Source: Porphyridium purpureum
Lineage: Eukaryota > Rhodophyta > Bangiophyceae > Porphyridiales > Porphyridiaceae
DNA: 64,000 nt
Assembly: GCA_008690995.1 (NCBI GenBank)
Contig: VRMN01000003.1
Span: 1-64,000 of the forward strand
Direction of reading: 5' to 3'
Each line of letters opens with the position of its first letter. Position 1 is the stretch's first letter. The notes under the pieces were generated by a model. That model was not told the origin of the DNA, ran no database searches, and saw only the letters and a program-made list of their open reading frames with translations. This document shows positions 46,921 through 57,337 of the stretch, one piece after another. A program made the translations under genes and the position numbers.

Positions 46921-49125
46921 TTATTGGGCACTTGTTGGGTGAAATCGCTGTTTTTGCGAGGCCTCCACATATCCCCGGAAAAGCCCTCTTCTCTGCGACA
47001 ACTCATCATACGTCCCTTGCTCGGCCACGGCTCCATCCGCGAGAAAGAGGATCCGGTCCGCCCGTCGCAGTGTGCTGAGACGGTGCGCGATCACGAGCAC
47101 AGACACGCCTTCCTCATGCGCTAGCGATTGAATGGCGTAGCTCACCATCGCTTCGTTTTCAGCGTCGAGCTGCGATGTTAATTCGTCCATGAGCAGCAGG
47201 CGCGGCTTGTGGTACAGTGAGCGTGCGAACGCAATCCGCTGGCGTTGCCCTCCAGATAAGGACGAGCCACGCTCACCAACCAGTGTGTCCAATCCCTGTG
47301 GAAACTTTTCGATGAAGTCAGAACACGTCGCAAGGTCGCAGATATGACGTAGATGCGCGTCTGCATTGGCATCGACGTGCTCCTGCTGCGTGCCTGGAGT
47401 ACCGCTGAGATGCGCTGCGTGGCGCCGAATGGTAATATTTTTGGCAATGGTGTCATCAAAGAGCAGCGGGTCTTGCGGTACCACGCCGATCTGAGAACGA
47501 AGCCAATCCGAGTTCAGCGTCTGAATGTCATGTCCGCCAAAGCGGATCATACCCTGCTGCGGATCATACAGACGGGCGGTCAAATACGTGATTGTACTCT
47601 TCCCGGAGCCAGATGCACCTGCAAGAGCGACGATCTCACCAGGCTCTACCGTAAAAGATACGTTTTGCAAAATCAAATTCTGCGGCGCCATCGGGTACGC
47701 GAAGCTCACCTTGTCGAATTCCAAGCGGGCCTTGTACGGTGGCACGAGACACACGCCGGCGCTGTTGCGCTCGGAATGAAGAATAGGGTCTTCATCCAGA
47801 ATCTCCACCACTCGCATGGCCGAGCCCTGCGCCTTGGTGAATTGTCCGTACGCATTTGCAAGATTCGATAGACTGAAGCCGAGGTTGATGGCGTACATGG
47901 TAAATGCACTCAGTGTTCCAACAGACAGTTCACCGTCCATGACTAAGCGGCTGCCGCAGTACAGAATACCAACAAGAGACATTTGCGAAACGAAATAAAG
48001 CGCGCCTGTGTAAATGCCCTCCGCAATACCTGTATTCTTCGCGAGCTGATACACGTCTTCTGTCTTCTTCGCATACCGCGTGATTTCTAGCTCTTCGGTT
48101 CCAAACAGTCGCACCGTGCGGATGCCGCTGATTTTTTCGGCGGCGTGCGCGGTGGACGCAGCGAGGGCGTCCATATATTGGCGACTCAGCTGTCTGACAA
48201 TTCGTCCTGCGAGCACGGCGAGACCGGCCGTCGGCGGCAACACCATTGCCGAAATCAGGAAGAGCTTGGGCGAGTACACCAGCAGCCATGCCACTGCCAT
48301 GGAAAAGGTCACAGATGAACGCACGGTGCGTGACAAGTTATCCGTTAGCACGCGCGAGATGACTGTTGTGTCCGCAGACAGCCGGTTCACGAGTTCGCCT
48401 GTGTGCCGCCGGTCAAAGAATTCCATGCGCTTCCCCAAAATTTTCGCAAAAACGTCAATACGGAGCCTGCGCGAAATGCGCTCACCCACGATGGTCATGA
48501 GTGTCACGCGTGCTGACGCGGCAACACACCCCACTGCAAAGAGCGCGACAAGTCCCCACGCCACCATCGCGAGCTGGTCCATTAGTTCTGGGTGGGGCGG
48601 TTCGATCATATCCATAATTTTGCCAGCAGCCGCGGGAAAGGTCATGGTGGTCATCGTTTGCACAAACTGGCAGAGGGAGGCCGCGATGAGCAGGTTGGTC
48701 TGCGGCTTGACAAATTCGAGGATGCGTCGAAAGCTCGTGTTCGAATTTAGAACAGTAAGCGCTCCCCACGGCCGTCTGAATCGGCGCCACACTTTTCTCC
48801 CGTGCACATGAAGTAGACGCCACGCCGAGTTCGAAGAGCGTCGCCTGCCCGCGGATTGGCTCTGACTCTGGCTCTGCGAAGAACCATTTCCATGTATGCG
48901 CGCCCGTGGCTGTTCTTGCGAGACCCCCGGAGGAAGAGGAGAAGATGAGTACCACCGAAGCCCTCGCGCCACGCGATCTCTCTGCGTTTGCGCGATTGTG
49001 CTAGCATTCCGGACGAGGGTCGAGCGGACGCAGTTGCGCAAGCAAGATAGAGCTCCGGCTGAGCGCAGATAGACACAAGAATCTATCCGCCGTAGGACGA
49101 CGCTCGCCGTCCCACTTGTTGGCAT
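46921..49125 (-). CDS. Half-size ABC transporter, ABCB (mitochondrial type)
   Basis: About 734 residues. One membrane domain (about 120-410, from SFRRILEFVKPQTNLLIAAS) is followed by one ATPase domain. Walker A is GASGSGKST (503-511), the Q-loop region IGVVPQDPLLF, the signature LSGGQRQR, Walker B LLLMDELTSQLD and the H-loop IAHRLST. Half transporters of the ABCB7/8/10 and MDL type work as dimers in the inner mitochondrial membrane. The segment starting MPTSGTASVVLRRIDSC and running to RGLRWYSSS looks like a mitochondrial presequence, so I prefer the ATG at 49125. The frame is open up to an ATG at 49512. A Gln-Ser repeat follows the presequence. MDELTS replaces the usual DEATS. The substrate is unknown. 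Confidence 0.9.
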   Translation of the reverse strand: MPTSGTASVVLRRIDSCVYLRSAGALSCLRNCVRSTLVRNASTIAQTQRDRVARGLRWYSSSPLPPGVSQEQPRARIHGNGSSQSQSQSQSAGRRRSSNSAWRLLHVHGRKVWRRFRRPWGALTVLNSNTSFRRILEFVKPQTNLLIAASLCQFVQTMTTMTFPAAAGKIMDMIEPPHPELMDQLAMVAWGLVALFAVGCVAASARVTLMTIVGERISRRLRIDVFAKILGKRMEFFDRRHTGELVNRLSADTTVISRVLTDNLSRTVRSSVTFSMAVAWLLVYSPKLFLISAMVLPPTAGLAVLAGRIVRQLSRQYMDALAASTAHAAEKISGIRTVRLFGTEELEITRYAKKTEDVYQLAKNTGIAEGIYTGALYFVSQMSLVGILYCGSRLVMDGELSVGTLSAFTMYAINLGFSLSNLANAYGQFTKAQGSAMRVVEILDEDPILHSERNSAGVCLVPPYKARLEFDKVSFAYPMAPQNLILQNVSFTVEPGEIVALAGASGSGKSTITYLTARLYDPQQGMIRFGGHDIQTLNSDWLRSQIGVVPQDPLLFDDTIAKNITIRRHAAHLSGTPGTQQEHVDANADAHLRHICDLATCSDFIEKFPQGLDTLVGERGSSLSGGQRQRIAFARSLYHKPRLLLMDELTSQLDAENEAMVSYAIQSLAHEEGVSVLVIAHRLSTLRRADRILFLADGAVAEQGTYDELSQRRGLFRGYVEASQKQRFHPTSAQ

Positions 49126-50627
49126 CGCAAGAGCTCGAGCCAGGGCCTGAGCCAGAGTCAGAGACGGAGCCGGACCTGAAGCCGGCGCAGGAGCCGGGAC
49201 CGCGCCGCGTGGATGCATCGCGCGCCAACGCGCTGCGTGAGACATCTGGCCGTCGGACGAGGCACGCGTGGCGAATCCTGCGCCATTCCGGCTTCTGGAT
49301 GCCCACCGGCCCGCCAGATTGGCCAGCTCCACCGGCGGCGCCGTCCGCATTGTCGCGCGCAGCCCGTTCTCTTCCACACGCACCACTTTTCGGACGCGCC
49401 AAGCGGTTCGTCGCGCTGCGCGCGCCACGAGCGAGCCGAAGTTTAAATTAAACACAATTATTAACATCGTGTGCGTGGGCGCTCGATACCTTTCGATGGG
49501 GATCGACCGCATCCCGCTGCGGGTGTACAGTCCGTGACCATTGCATCAGTTTATGCGCCGTGTCCGAACGTGGGCTACCTGCTTACTGCTCAACTTCAAA
49601 GCTTAGAAAAGCAGTGTACCTTCTTTTGTGTCGATGGCGAATGACCCGGGAGCGGATTCGTTCGAATGCCGGCGCCGTACGCGCACTGTCCGACTGCTGC
49701 TCGTACTGGTACTGCTGAGACGCCGCGCGTTTTTATGGTGGAAGGCGCGATTTTGTGGTGCTTGTGTGTTGCGGTGCGTGGGGGGTGGCTTTGTGCGTGC
49801 GGCGCTTCGTTATTCCCTTTTTTGGATGGGTGGTGGTGTGTTGGCGTGGTTGGTGTTCACGCAAACGTGCTGTTTCGGCGGCCGCTCAAGGAAAAACGCG
49901 CTTTGCACAATGCAGACGGTTTTTCGGTGCTGCTGCGCTTTGTGTGTGTGTGTGTGTATGTTAGTTTTGAAAGTGCATCTGTTGGCAGAACAAAGTAAAA
50001 TAGATTGAGGTGGCTCATTTGGGGAATAGGTGTGGAAGCTATGGAACGGTATACGCTTTCACTAGGGTAATAATGACGCTAGCGCTTTTGAGGGGGTGGC
50101 GGTGGTGGTGGTTGCGGCTAGTCTGTTTCGCGCCGCGCCCGCGCCCGCGCCGCTTTTGCGCACATCCACACAGAGCGTCATTGGGTTCAAAGGCGCTGTG
50201 TTGAGGTGTTCGTGACGCGGCGTGGCGGCCAGCGTGCCGAATTCTTCCCGCTCGATTGATTTTTGTCGTGCCGGCTCGTGCACATTCCGCCAGGTCGTGA
50301 GGACGCGTGCGCACACGCCAAGAAAGCAGCCTTGCGCGCGCACGCGTGACCCGGCCGGGGGGGAAAAAGCAACAAGCAAAGCAACATCGACTCAATTTTC
50401 ATTAGGCGTTCAAGTCCGGCCGATTGGCCTATCGCACGAGGGGGCGGTTGAAGGGAGGTGCAGGAGTGCCCATGCGAGCGTTCGGGTGCGGGCGCGTGGC
50501 GGACGGAGGAGGGGAACTGTGCTTCCGGGGACAGGCGGCGGAACGGGTGCAAACCTGGCGTTGTTCGCATCGACGTGCGCCGAGCTCGTCAGTGCAGCTC
50601 GCAGCGCTCACGCGGTGAACGGAGTCG
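49126..50627. other. Divergent intergenic region, ABC transporter / AGC kinase
   Basis: About 1.5 kb with low-complexity open frames only. It includes a TG dinucleotide run near 49940 and GC-rich sequence before the kinase start. The part 49126-49512 could be coding if the transporter starts at the upstream ATG. Confidence 0.45.
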
Positions 50628-53600
50628 ATGGAGTATAATCGCGAGTCCTCGAAAGAGCGCTTGTCGCGCAACGCGTCAGGGAACTCCGAGCATGGCGGCG
50701 ACAGTGGAGTGCGGTTCGAGCTGGCGGAGGAGGACAGATATCGATTGGCCAGCGGTGCCGTGGGCGCGGCGGGGCGGACGGCGTCGGCGGACGAAGAAAG
50801 ATTGCGATATCACCAACATGGCGGCGGCGCCTGGTCGCCATCAACCGTTACGGGGAACCGTAGAGTGTCCAGTCCGTCTCAGGTGTACACACGAGTTGCG
50901 AGGGAGCGCAGTGCAGGGGAGAACACCCCGCAGCTCCAGCACCAATATCAGCAACAGAACCAGTCCGACCATTTGAACGCAGGCGATTTCGAATACGGAC
51001 AGCAAAACGATCCGTACGTGCAACAGCACAGTCCGCAGCTACAGCATTCTTACGCGAGTTCGCGTGGTGACACGCCGCGTTCAGCTCCCATCACGCCGAG
51101 CGCAGCCAGGCTGGTAGGAAGTCAGGGCAATGTGATGGGTGTCCGATCCGGGACAGGGACCGGCACCGCGCCTTCCGCATCTCTTTCGCCAAGCGCCTCA
51201 GCGCGGTTACGGACATCGGATCTACGCAGCGCAGGATTGCGCAACTCCCCGTCGCAGACGTCATTGTTGCACGCCGTGCAAAGCAAGCGACAGATGGAGC
51301 GGATGGTGAAACTCAAAGATGAAGCCGACCGCATGCTCAATGAATTCTGCATTCGCTGTCACCGTGACTTTCTTAACTCTGATGAAACAACCAACGACGA
51401 AGCCGAAGTACTGGAGACCTTAGTGTCCATTTGTGAAAATGTGACATTGGTCTCAAACCGTGAAATGCTGAACCCGCAAACGCGTTTCGTGCTGCATGAG
51501 CAGATTTCAAAGCTGGAAGCGCTCAGTATTGCGAGCGCTGGCTTGAAGTGGGAAGGTGCTGCGCAGGGTCTCAAGGAGATGGGCTCCGAGTCCGTCGAGC
51601 CGGTTATGTTTGTACACTCGCGGGTAGACAAGCTTCGGCAGGCTGCGGAAGTACCGGCAGATCATCAAGGCACAAAGGGACATCCGCTATCGCCGGTGTT
51701 TCATCCAAGCAGCAGTGGAAAACCGCTCACGCCAGAAGAAGATGCGCCGGGTAGCCCGCGTTCATCGCAGAATCAAATTCAGCGGGACCGTCGGCGCCGA
51801 CGAGATATTTTGGCGAGTAGCAACTCGAAACGAATAGCAACCGCGGTAAGTAGTGGTGGCGAGTCGCCCAGTTTGGCGGGCTCTCCGCACGCCGCCCCGA
51901 CAAACGCGTCGCTCCATTCGACGGGATCGACCAAGGTAACTTCCGCGCTTGGCGCTTTGCATCTACGTGAACCTGCGGGACCGGGCGCAGTGATGAACGA
52001 CAAAGAAGGGACGCCCAAGGTCCAGCATGGAAACTCGCCGAGCGAGTCTGAGCCCTGGGAGTTTCAGGAAACTGCGCGCCATTTGGATAGCAGCTCGGAT
52101 TCAGACGGAGACAACCGGTCGGAGGACCCAGGCAACTTGACAAAAGTATCGAGTGAGTCTTCCATTTTCACGGGTGACAGCAGCAGGGTGAACTCTCCCC
52201 ACTTTTTGATTCCTTCCGAGCTGAGGAACTTGGTGCCGCGTGAAATGCGCGGCGATGGTCCTTTCAATCAATCAGACACGGGTACCCCGTATCTGAATTC
52301 TCCGAACTCCGCCGCATCCGTGCGGGCAGTCCAGTCGAGGCAAACGTCCTCGCCCAGCAGTGAGAACGGAGGCGACAGTCCAAAACTTGGCGGTCGGCTC
52401 GCCGCTGGTAGTTCAACCGCAGCAGGCCCCTCGAGTGTGTACGGGGATCGGGCCGGTTCGCAGCAGAGTCGCTCAGGGGGCCCAAATTCTGCAACGAACT
52501 CGCCGCGTCCGTACTTGGGGTTGCCAGGGCTACCTACACTCCAGGTCGACAGACGCAGGTCTGATCTGAACACCGGCGGCAGTGGTGGAACCAACGATGG
52601 GGCAAAAGCTATACCATGGCTTTCGCCGTCAGACTCGATAGCTTCGGCCGGCCTTACCTCGGGGGGTGTGACCTCCCCATCTGCCCTCGCAACGGTTCTA
52701 TCACCGAAAAGTAGGCATCAGCAGCATATCGAGCAGGCGAGTAGTACGAGGCACAACAATGCGACGGAGTCAAGTCCGCGCTCAAACGCCGAGTCGCGCA
52801 TGAATGAGGATCAGGACGAAATGATGTGCCGTGTGTGCGAGCAAATCTTTTTGCCCGACTCGTTCCCGTTCCATGTCGGGCGCTGCCACTTGATTGCAGA
52901 GGAGTTACAGATTGTAATGAATCGCTCGAAACTGTTGGCCAAGTTAGGCGTCACGATTCAGTCGTGCGCGAACGATGCTTCGTTGCCTGAGTGGGACCGC
53001 CTTGCGTGGACAACGTTGCTGGATATGTGCGAGCTTCCGGCACTCCACGATTGTACGGTACAGGAGCTCGGCACGAGCGTGAAGAAGATCTTACTTCCCG
53101 AGCAGGAGTACATTCGCATACCAGCTGCGCGCCTGAGCTTTGGTGACCTGAAAGATCACGTGAAGGAAGCCTCACGCCTGGTAGATCGGTGTCGCAGGAA
53201 GCTCGGAGAACATGCTCCATTGGCAGCGAGTTGCACACAGGCAACATTGTTGCTCAACCAGATATGCGTCGCGGCTTCGCGCCTGATGGGATACGCGTCA
53301 GAGATCGGGCAGAGCGCCTTTGCACGCTCGCTCCGCTCACAACCGCCCAGTTTGTTTGTTGCCTTGTCGATCTTGTCTGAATCTTTTGGACCAAGCATAC
53401 TCGCCGTGGACCCAGGCGACTCGCTGACAATCCCGAGGATTAACGATTTTAAGGTGCTCAAACCTGTGTCGTGCGGCGCGTTCGGGAGAGTGTACCTTGC
53501 AAGGAAAAAGACATCTGAAGACATGTATGCCATTAAGGTCATTCGCATGAAGGATATGAAGGTATCGTCCATGGGTATCAGACTTCAGCTCGAGCGCGAC

Positions 53601-54845
53601 ATTCTAGCAGATGTTTCGAGCCCATTCATTGTGCGGTTCTTCTGGTCTTTTAAGTCACCAACCAAGCTGTTCTTTGCTATGGAGTACTTGCCTGGTGGTG
53701 ATATGTACTCCTTGCTGTGTAACTTGGGTTTTCTCGACGAGGAGGTCGCCCGGCAATATCTTGCGGAAACGGTGGCCGCGCTCGAGTACCTCCATGGAAT
53801 GGGCATTGTGCATCGCGACCTCAAGCCGGACAACCTCCTCATCAATAAGGACGGTCATTTGAAACTGATTGATTTTGGATTATCGAAAATTTTGTTGCGC
53901 GCAGATAGGAGTCGCGCGATCGAAATTTTGAATGGGGACGTCACGGGTCGCAAAATTTTGGATAGTTACTTCGAAGGGGATCGCGTCGAGATTCGCAGTG
54001 CATCGTTTGATTCAGAGATTGTTGGCACACCGGACTATCTCGCGCCGGAGCTTTTGCGAGGCACTGGATCTGGCCCAAGCACAGACTGGTGGGCTCTAGG
54101 CTGCATCATGTACGAGTTCATCATGGGGATTCCGCCTTTCCATGATGTCACGCAGGAGAAGATTTTCACCAACACGCTGAACATGACGATTCAATGGCCG
54201 CTAGCCCCCGAGGAAATTAGCATCCATGGCTTGGACCTTCTCAAGCGTCTCCTGGATCCCAATGTAGCGACTAGGTTGGGGACTAATGGATGCGAGCACG
54301 TCAAGGCTCATCCGTTTTTCAAAGGAATCGATTGGAAGAATTTGTTGGAAGCTAAGGCCTCGTTCGTCCCCGACAACGTGGCAGAGGATGATACGCGATA
54401 CTTCCAAAGTCGAGAAGAAATGGCCGACCTCAGTGGCGATGACGAGGAGCCTGATGTTTCAGTACTCCGGCAGCGGAAGCGGATCAGCTCCATGCACCAA
54501 AAGCCAGCCAGTACCCGGAGCCTTCGGCGACGCCTTGGACAGCAGCCAGCGGCGCACGAGCCGGCCTCCAAATACGGTGACTTGGAAAAAACCGCGGCTT
54601 CAGGGAAAAAGAACCAAGCTCTTTTGCGTCCAGGCATGGCCGACCGGAAGGCATTTGAGAGTGTCATATTCACACATCCTCCAGCACAAAATGAGACCAG
54701 AGGTTCCCCAGAGCCAGTGGAGCCTGCAGACGAAGCCCTGGAAGTGCACACCGAGGACTTTGAAGACTTTGCGTTCCAAAGCTTCCGTAATTTGCAGGCT
54801 TTGAACATGGAAGTCATCGAAATGGCGATATCTTCAGCAAATTAG
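50628..54845 (+). CDS. AGC-family protein kinase, IREH1/MAST/Greatwall type
   Basis: 1405 residues. A long Ser/Gly/Gln-rich N-terminus is followed by a small zinc-finger-like motif (MCRVCEQIFLPDSFPFHVGRC, Cys at about 734 and 737) as in plant IRE/IREH1 kinases. The kinase domain spans about 941-1228. It has glycine loop GAFGRV, catalytic Lys in YAIKV (about 970), HRDLKPDN (catalytic Asp about 1064), DFGLSK (about 1082) and GTPDYLAPE. Between DFG and APE lies an insert of about 40 residues, a hallmark of the MAST, Greatwall, Rim15 and IRE branch. No PDZ domain is seen. An acidic, low-complexity tail follows. A role in cell polarity or cell cycle can only be guessed. The start is the ATG at 50628. 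Confidence 0.9.
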   Translation: MEYNRESSKERLSRNASGNSEHGGDSGVRFELAEEDRYRLASGAVGAAGRTASADEERLRYHQHGGGAWSPSTVTGNRRVSSPSQVYTRVARERSAGENTPQLQHQYQQQNQSDHLNAGDFEYGQQNDPYVQQHSPQLQHSYASSRGDTPRSAPITPSAARLVGSQGNVMGVRSGTGTGTAPSASLSPSASARLRTSDLRSAGLRNSPSQTSLLHAVQSKRQMERMVKLKDEADRMLNEFCIRCHRDFLNSDETTNDEAEVLETLVSICENVTLVSNREMLNPQTRFVLHEQISKLEALSIASAGLKWEGAAQGLKEMGSESVEPVMFVHSRVDKLRQAAEVPADHQGTKGHPLSPVFHPSSSGKPLTPEEDAPGSPRSSQNQIQRDRRRRRDILASSNSKRIATAVSSGGESPSLAGSPHAAPTNASLHSTGSTKVTSALGALHLREPAGPGAVMNDKEGTPKVQHGNSPSESEPWEFQETARHLDSSSDSDGDNRSEDPGNLTKVSSESSIFTGDSSRVNSPHFLIPSELRNLVPREMRGDGPFNQSDTGTPYLNSPNSAASVRAVQSRQTSSPSSENGGDSPKLGGRLAAGSSTAAGPSSVYGDRAGSQQSRSGGPNSATNSPRPYLGLPGLPTLQVDRRRSDLNTGGSGGTNDGAKAIPWLSPSDSIASAGLTSGGVTSPSALATVLSPKSRHQQHIEQASSTRHNNATESSPRSNAESRMNEDQDEMMCRVCEQIFLPDSFPFHVGRCHLIAEELQIVMNRSKLLAKLGVTIQSCANDASLPEWDRLAWTTLLDMCELPALHDCTVQELGTSVKKILLPEQEYIRIPAARLSFGDLKDHVKEASRLVDRCRRKLGEHAPLAASCTQATLLLNQICVAASRLMGYASEIGQSAFARSLRSQPPSLFVALSILSESFGPSILAVDPGDSLTIPRINDFKVLKPVSCGAFGRVYLARKKTSEDMYAIKVIRMKDMKVSSMGIRLQLERDILADVSSPFIVRFFWSFKSPTKLFFAMEYLPGGDMYSLLCNLGFLDEEVARQYLAETVAALEYLHGMGIVHRDLKPDNLLINKDGHLKLIDFGLSKILLRADRSRAIEILNGDVTGRKILDSYFEGDRVEIRSASFDSEIVGTPDYLAPELLRGTGSGPSTDWWALGCIMYEFIMGIPPFHDVTQEKIFTNTLNMTIQWPLAPEEISIHGLDLLKRLLDPNVATRLGTNGCEHVKAHPFFKGIDWKNLLEAKASFVPDNVAEDDTRYFQSREEMADLSGDDEEPDVSVLRQRKRISSMHQKPASTRSLRRRLGQQPAAHEPASKYGDLEKTAASGKKNQALLRPGMADRKAFESVIFTHPPAQNETRGSPEPVEPADEALEVHTEDFEDFAFQSFRNLQALNMEVIEMAISSAN

Positions 54846-54937
54846 GGAACGCGATGGGGGTGAGAGCGTTTGCGGATGAATGTCGCATGAGCTATCAAAA
54901 ATAATTTAAGTACGAAATCGGAAACAAAGATACTTTC

Positions 54938-56461
54938 CTACTCTGACATGGTCGCGAGACGCTCACTGAGCAACAGTGCATAGCTTTGCTCGACTTCACG
55001 GCACATGTCCTTTCGAAGGCGCTGCTTTGCTGCATCCATCCAATCCACCAGTAAGCTGCCCGCTGGTCCGGAAATATGCTGCAGCTCGCGAGTTGCCCAA
55101 ACCAAGTCGCCCGCTTGCACAGCGCTTTCGGCCCGAGCGAGCTGCGCGTGCGCATCCCGATCGTCTTCGCTTGGTGACACCTTCATGCGGAGGGGATAGA
55201 GCAACTTAGCCCACAGATAGCTCATCAGACCGCCGCCAGGTGGCATCCACGCGACAATATCAGCTTCTCGTTTGATAGACTCAAAGCTCGTCAATAACGA
55301 CTGCGTATCGAGAGCGCCATGGCTCGATATCGCAACTCGTGCACACTCGTACAATAATGTCTGCTCCGGTGTGATCGAATTCAGTACGTCCAAACGAGGC
55401 CTCATGTTTCCCATGATTACCGCGCGCAGATCCTGAATCTCGCGGTTCACATCGTCAAACCATACCGTGTGGCGATCCATTACGTTACGCAACGCAGCAG
55501 CGCGTGATACCCATCTCTCCACCGTTTCCTTCCGCTTTCCAAACTCTTGCGCGTCCAAATGGTCATGTTGTAGCTCAGCGGCGTGGAGAGCGCTCTGGAG
55601 CTGAGCCTTGAGCTGTGCATTTGCAGCAGCAATCAAGTTGTCCCGCTCATTCTCCAGAGCTTCCATCATTTGCATCTCCGCGAGTTCCATGCGATCCACC
55701 AGCTGGCGAGCCAGCATAACCTGCAGCTTGACGCGTTTCAGCAACGGTAAGTCCCAAAATGCCGACCACGCAGATTTCGACACTTCGCTTGAGATGGCCG
55801 CAGCCGCTTTCGGCGCCCCGCCGTCGCGAGCGTTCGCGGCAGACGACGAGAGCTCCTTGCTCAAGTCCGCAACAGAGCCAGCCAGTGATTGGCTAGAGCG
55901 CTCTATTGTGTCTACAATGTGCTGCAGCTCTGACACTTTTTTTTCCGCACTCTTCACGTCTTCATCAGCTCGACGAACCCGTTCATTGATCCGCTCCAAC
56001 GCACGAACAGCTTGACTGCAGATCCGCGTGTCCGTATCCGGGTGTGTTTCTTTCATGGTATTTTCGGTGCTTGCAAGCACGCTGACGCTCGGATCCTCGC
56101 GGTCCTGTCGTGATTCTTGAACTGGTACTCCGGGAGAATTGAGTTTCAGCTCCACTCGATCTGTTTCAGACTCGTCGGACGCGTCTGCGTCGTGGCTCTT
56201 CTCGATTTCCCCGTCACGGGCCTGACCATATTTGCGGAACAGTGCCGAACCGGCTGCAACCAACGCAACCCCTAGCGTAACCGCGGGCAAGCCTACACCT
56301 GTATGATCGCGGCCCACAGCCACAGACTCGCCGCCGTGCGATTGGCCCGCATTCGTACTGAGGGACCGTCCTTGCGCGGGGCGATGTTTGAGGAGCCTTC
56401 CCACAAAGAAGCAAGCGATGCTTGGCGCCGCGCTGGAAGAAAGCAGCACGCGCCTCATCAT
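54938..56461 (-). CDS. MIC60: MICOS subunit Mic60 (mitofilin)
   Basis: 507 residues with the Mic60 layout. A mitochondrial presequence (1-35) is followed by one membrane helix (about 56-75, VGLPAVTLGVALVAAGSALF). Long coiled coils follow (about 150-215 and 250-350). The C-terminal mitofilin signature (about 400-500) runs from PPGGGLMSYLWAKLLYPLR through ARAESAVQAGDLVWATRELQ to VDWMDAAKQRL. Mic60 holds cristae junctions in the inner mitochondrial membrane and contacts the outer membrane. It is shorter than animal mitofilin but within the protist range. The start is the first ATG of the MMRR pair at 56461. The gene is divergent from the NAT9 gene, with 160 bp between starts, and its 3' end faces the kinase gene. 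Confidence 0.85.
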   Translation of the reverse strand: MMRRVLLSSSAAPSIACFFVGRLLKHRPAQGRSLSTNAGQSHGGESVAVGRDHTGVGLPAVTLGVALVAAGSALFRKYGQARDGEIEKSHDADASDESETDRVELKLNSPGVPVQESRQDREDPSVSVLASTENTMKETHPDTDTRICSQAVRALERINERVRRADEDVKSAEKKVSELQHIVDTIERSSQSLAGSVADLSKELSSSAANARDGGAPKAAAAISSEVSKSAWSAFWDLPLLKRVKLQVMLARQLVDRMELAEMQMMEALENERDNLIAAANAQLKAQLQSALHAAELQHDHLDAQEFGKRKETVERWVSRAAALRNVMDRHTVWFDDVNREIQDLRAVIMGNMRPRLDVLNSITPEQTLLYECARVAISSHGALDTQSLLTSFESIKREADIVAWMPPGGGLMSYLWAKLLYPLRMKVSPSEDDRDAHAQLARAESAVQAGDLVWATRELQHISGPAGSLLVDWMDAAKQRLRKDMCREVEQSYALLLSERLATMSE

Positions 56462-56620
56462 TTCTCCGGCTCTCCGTGTCTGCGCCTTCTTTCTTCCTTT
56501 CGTCAGGCGGACAGAGAGCGGAACTTAATTCGTAAGGGGCCACCGAAGCACGAGAGAGGAAAGTTGAGGAAGCGGGTGCAAGAACCGCAGAGAGGCGGGC
56601 TGCGCTTTGTCCGCCTCGAG

Positions 56621-57337
56621 ATGCGTGATAATGAAAATGTTGTGCTTGAACCCTGTAGCGCCGACGCGCCTCGAATGTTGCTCGTGCCGTACAAGCCCGA
56701 GCACGTGCAAGTTTATCACGATTGGATGGCGGACGAGCGGATACGCGAGTTGACGTGCTCTGAACGCTTGACACTTGAAGAGGAGTATGAGAACCAGGTA
56801 TCATGGCACAAAGATTCGAAGAAGTGCACCTTTATTGTGATGGATGCGGACGTGCAGTTCGAACAACCACGCATGGTAGGAGACGTAAATATTTTCACGT
56901 CACTTGAGGAGACAGACAACGGACAACAAGCTCTAGTTGCAGAAGTCGAGGTGATGATCGCCGAGCCGGCAAGTTTGCGAAAGGGACTTGCCACGTGGGC
57001 GCTGCGTGGAATGATGGCGTACTTTCTGTCGATTCGACCCGATACCGCGCGCTTCGTAGCAAAGGTGCTGGATGAAAACGGTGCCTCACTTTCACTTTTC
57101 GCGCGCTTGGGTTTCACCGAATTCCGCCGTCTCCCAGTGTTCGACGAAATCCATCTGTGTGTGGATCTGATTTCAGATGCGCAAGCTCATCAGCGCCTTT
57201 GCTCTGAATTAGCAAACTGGTCTCGGCGCAAATATGCATCTGAAGGCGCCGATATCTCGCATGATGGGCAGCCTGGCATGAAAATAGACCAACCGTGCGC
57301 CGAATGCTCTACCGAGTCTCCGCGTCATCATGGATGA
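56621..57337 (+). CDS. NAT9: N-acetyltransferase 9-like protein (GNAT)
   Basis: 238 residues. It matches NAT9 strongly: LLVPYKPEHVQVYHDWM, LTCSERLTLEEEYENQVSW, KKCTFIVMDAD, MVGDVNIF and EVEVMIAEP, with the acetyl-CoA-binding turn RKGLATWALRGMM and LFARLGFTEFRRLPVFDEIHL. Known: NAT9 is a GNAT enzyme. In flies it is linked to microtubule stability, with tubulin as a proposed substrate. The start is the ATG at 56621 (MRDNENVVLEP). Upstream codons in frame (from 56303) overlap the Mic60 coding region on the other strand and look unrelated. The C-terminal 40 residues beyond the fold are extra. Confidence 0.9.
   Translation: MRDNENVVLEPCSADAPRMLLVPYKPEHVQVYHDWMADERIRELTCSERLTLEEEYENQVSWHKDSKKCTFIVMDADVQFEQPRMVGDVNIFTSLEETDNGQQALVAEVEVMIAEPASLRKGLATWALRGMMAYFLSIRPDTARFVAKVLDENGASLSLFARLGFTEFRRLPVFDEIHLCVDLISDAQAHQRLCSELANWSRRKYASEGADISHDGQPGMKIDQPCAECSTESPRHHG

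Noticed and set aside
49628-50008. 126-codon plus-strand frame with hydrophobic residues
   Set aside because: Driven by G/T-rich sequence with a TG run; no homology-like motif.
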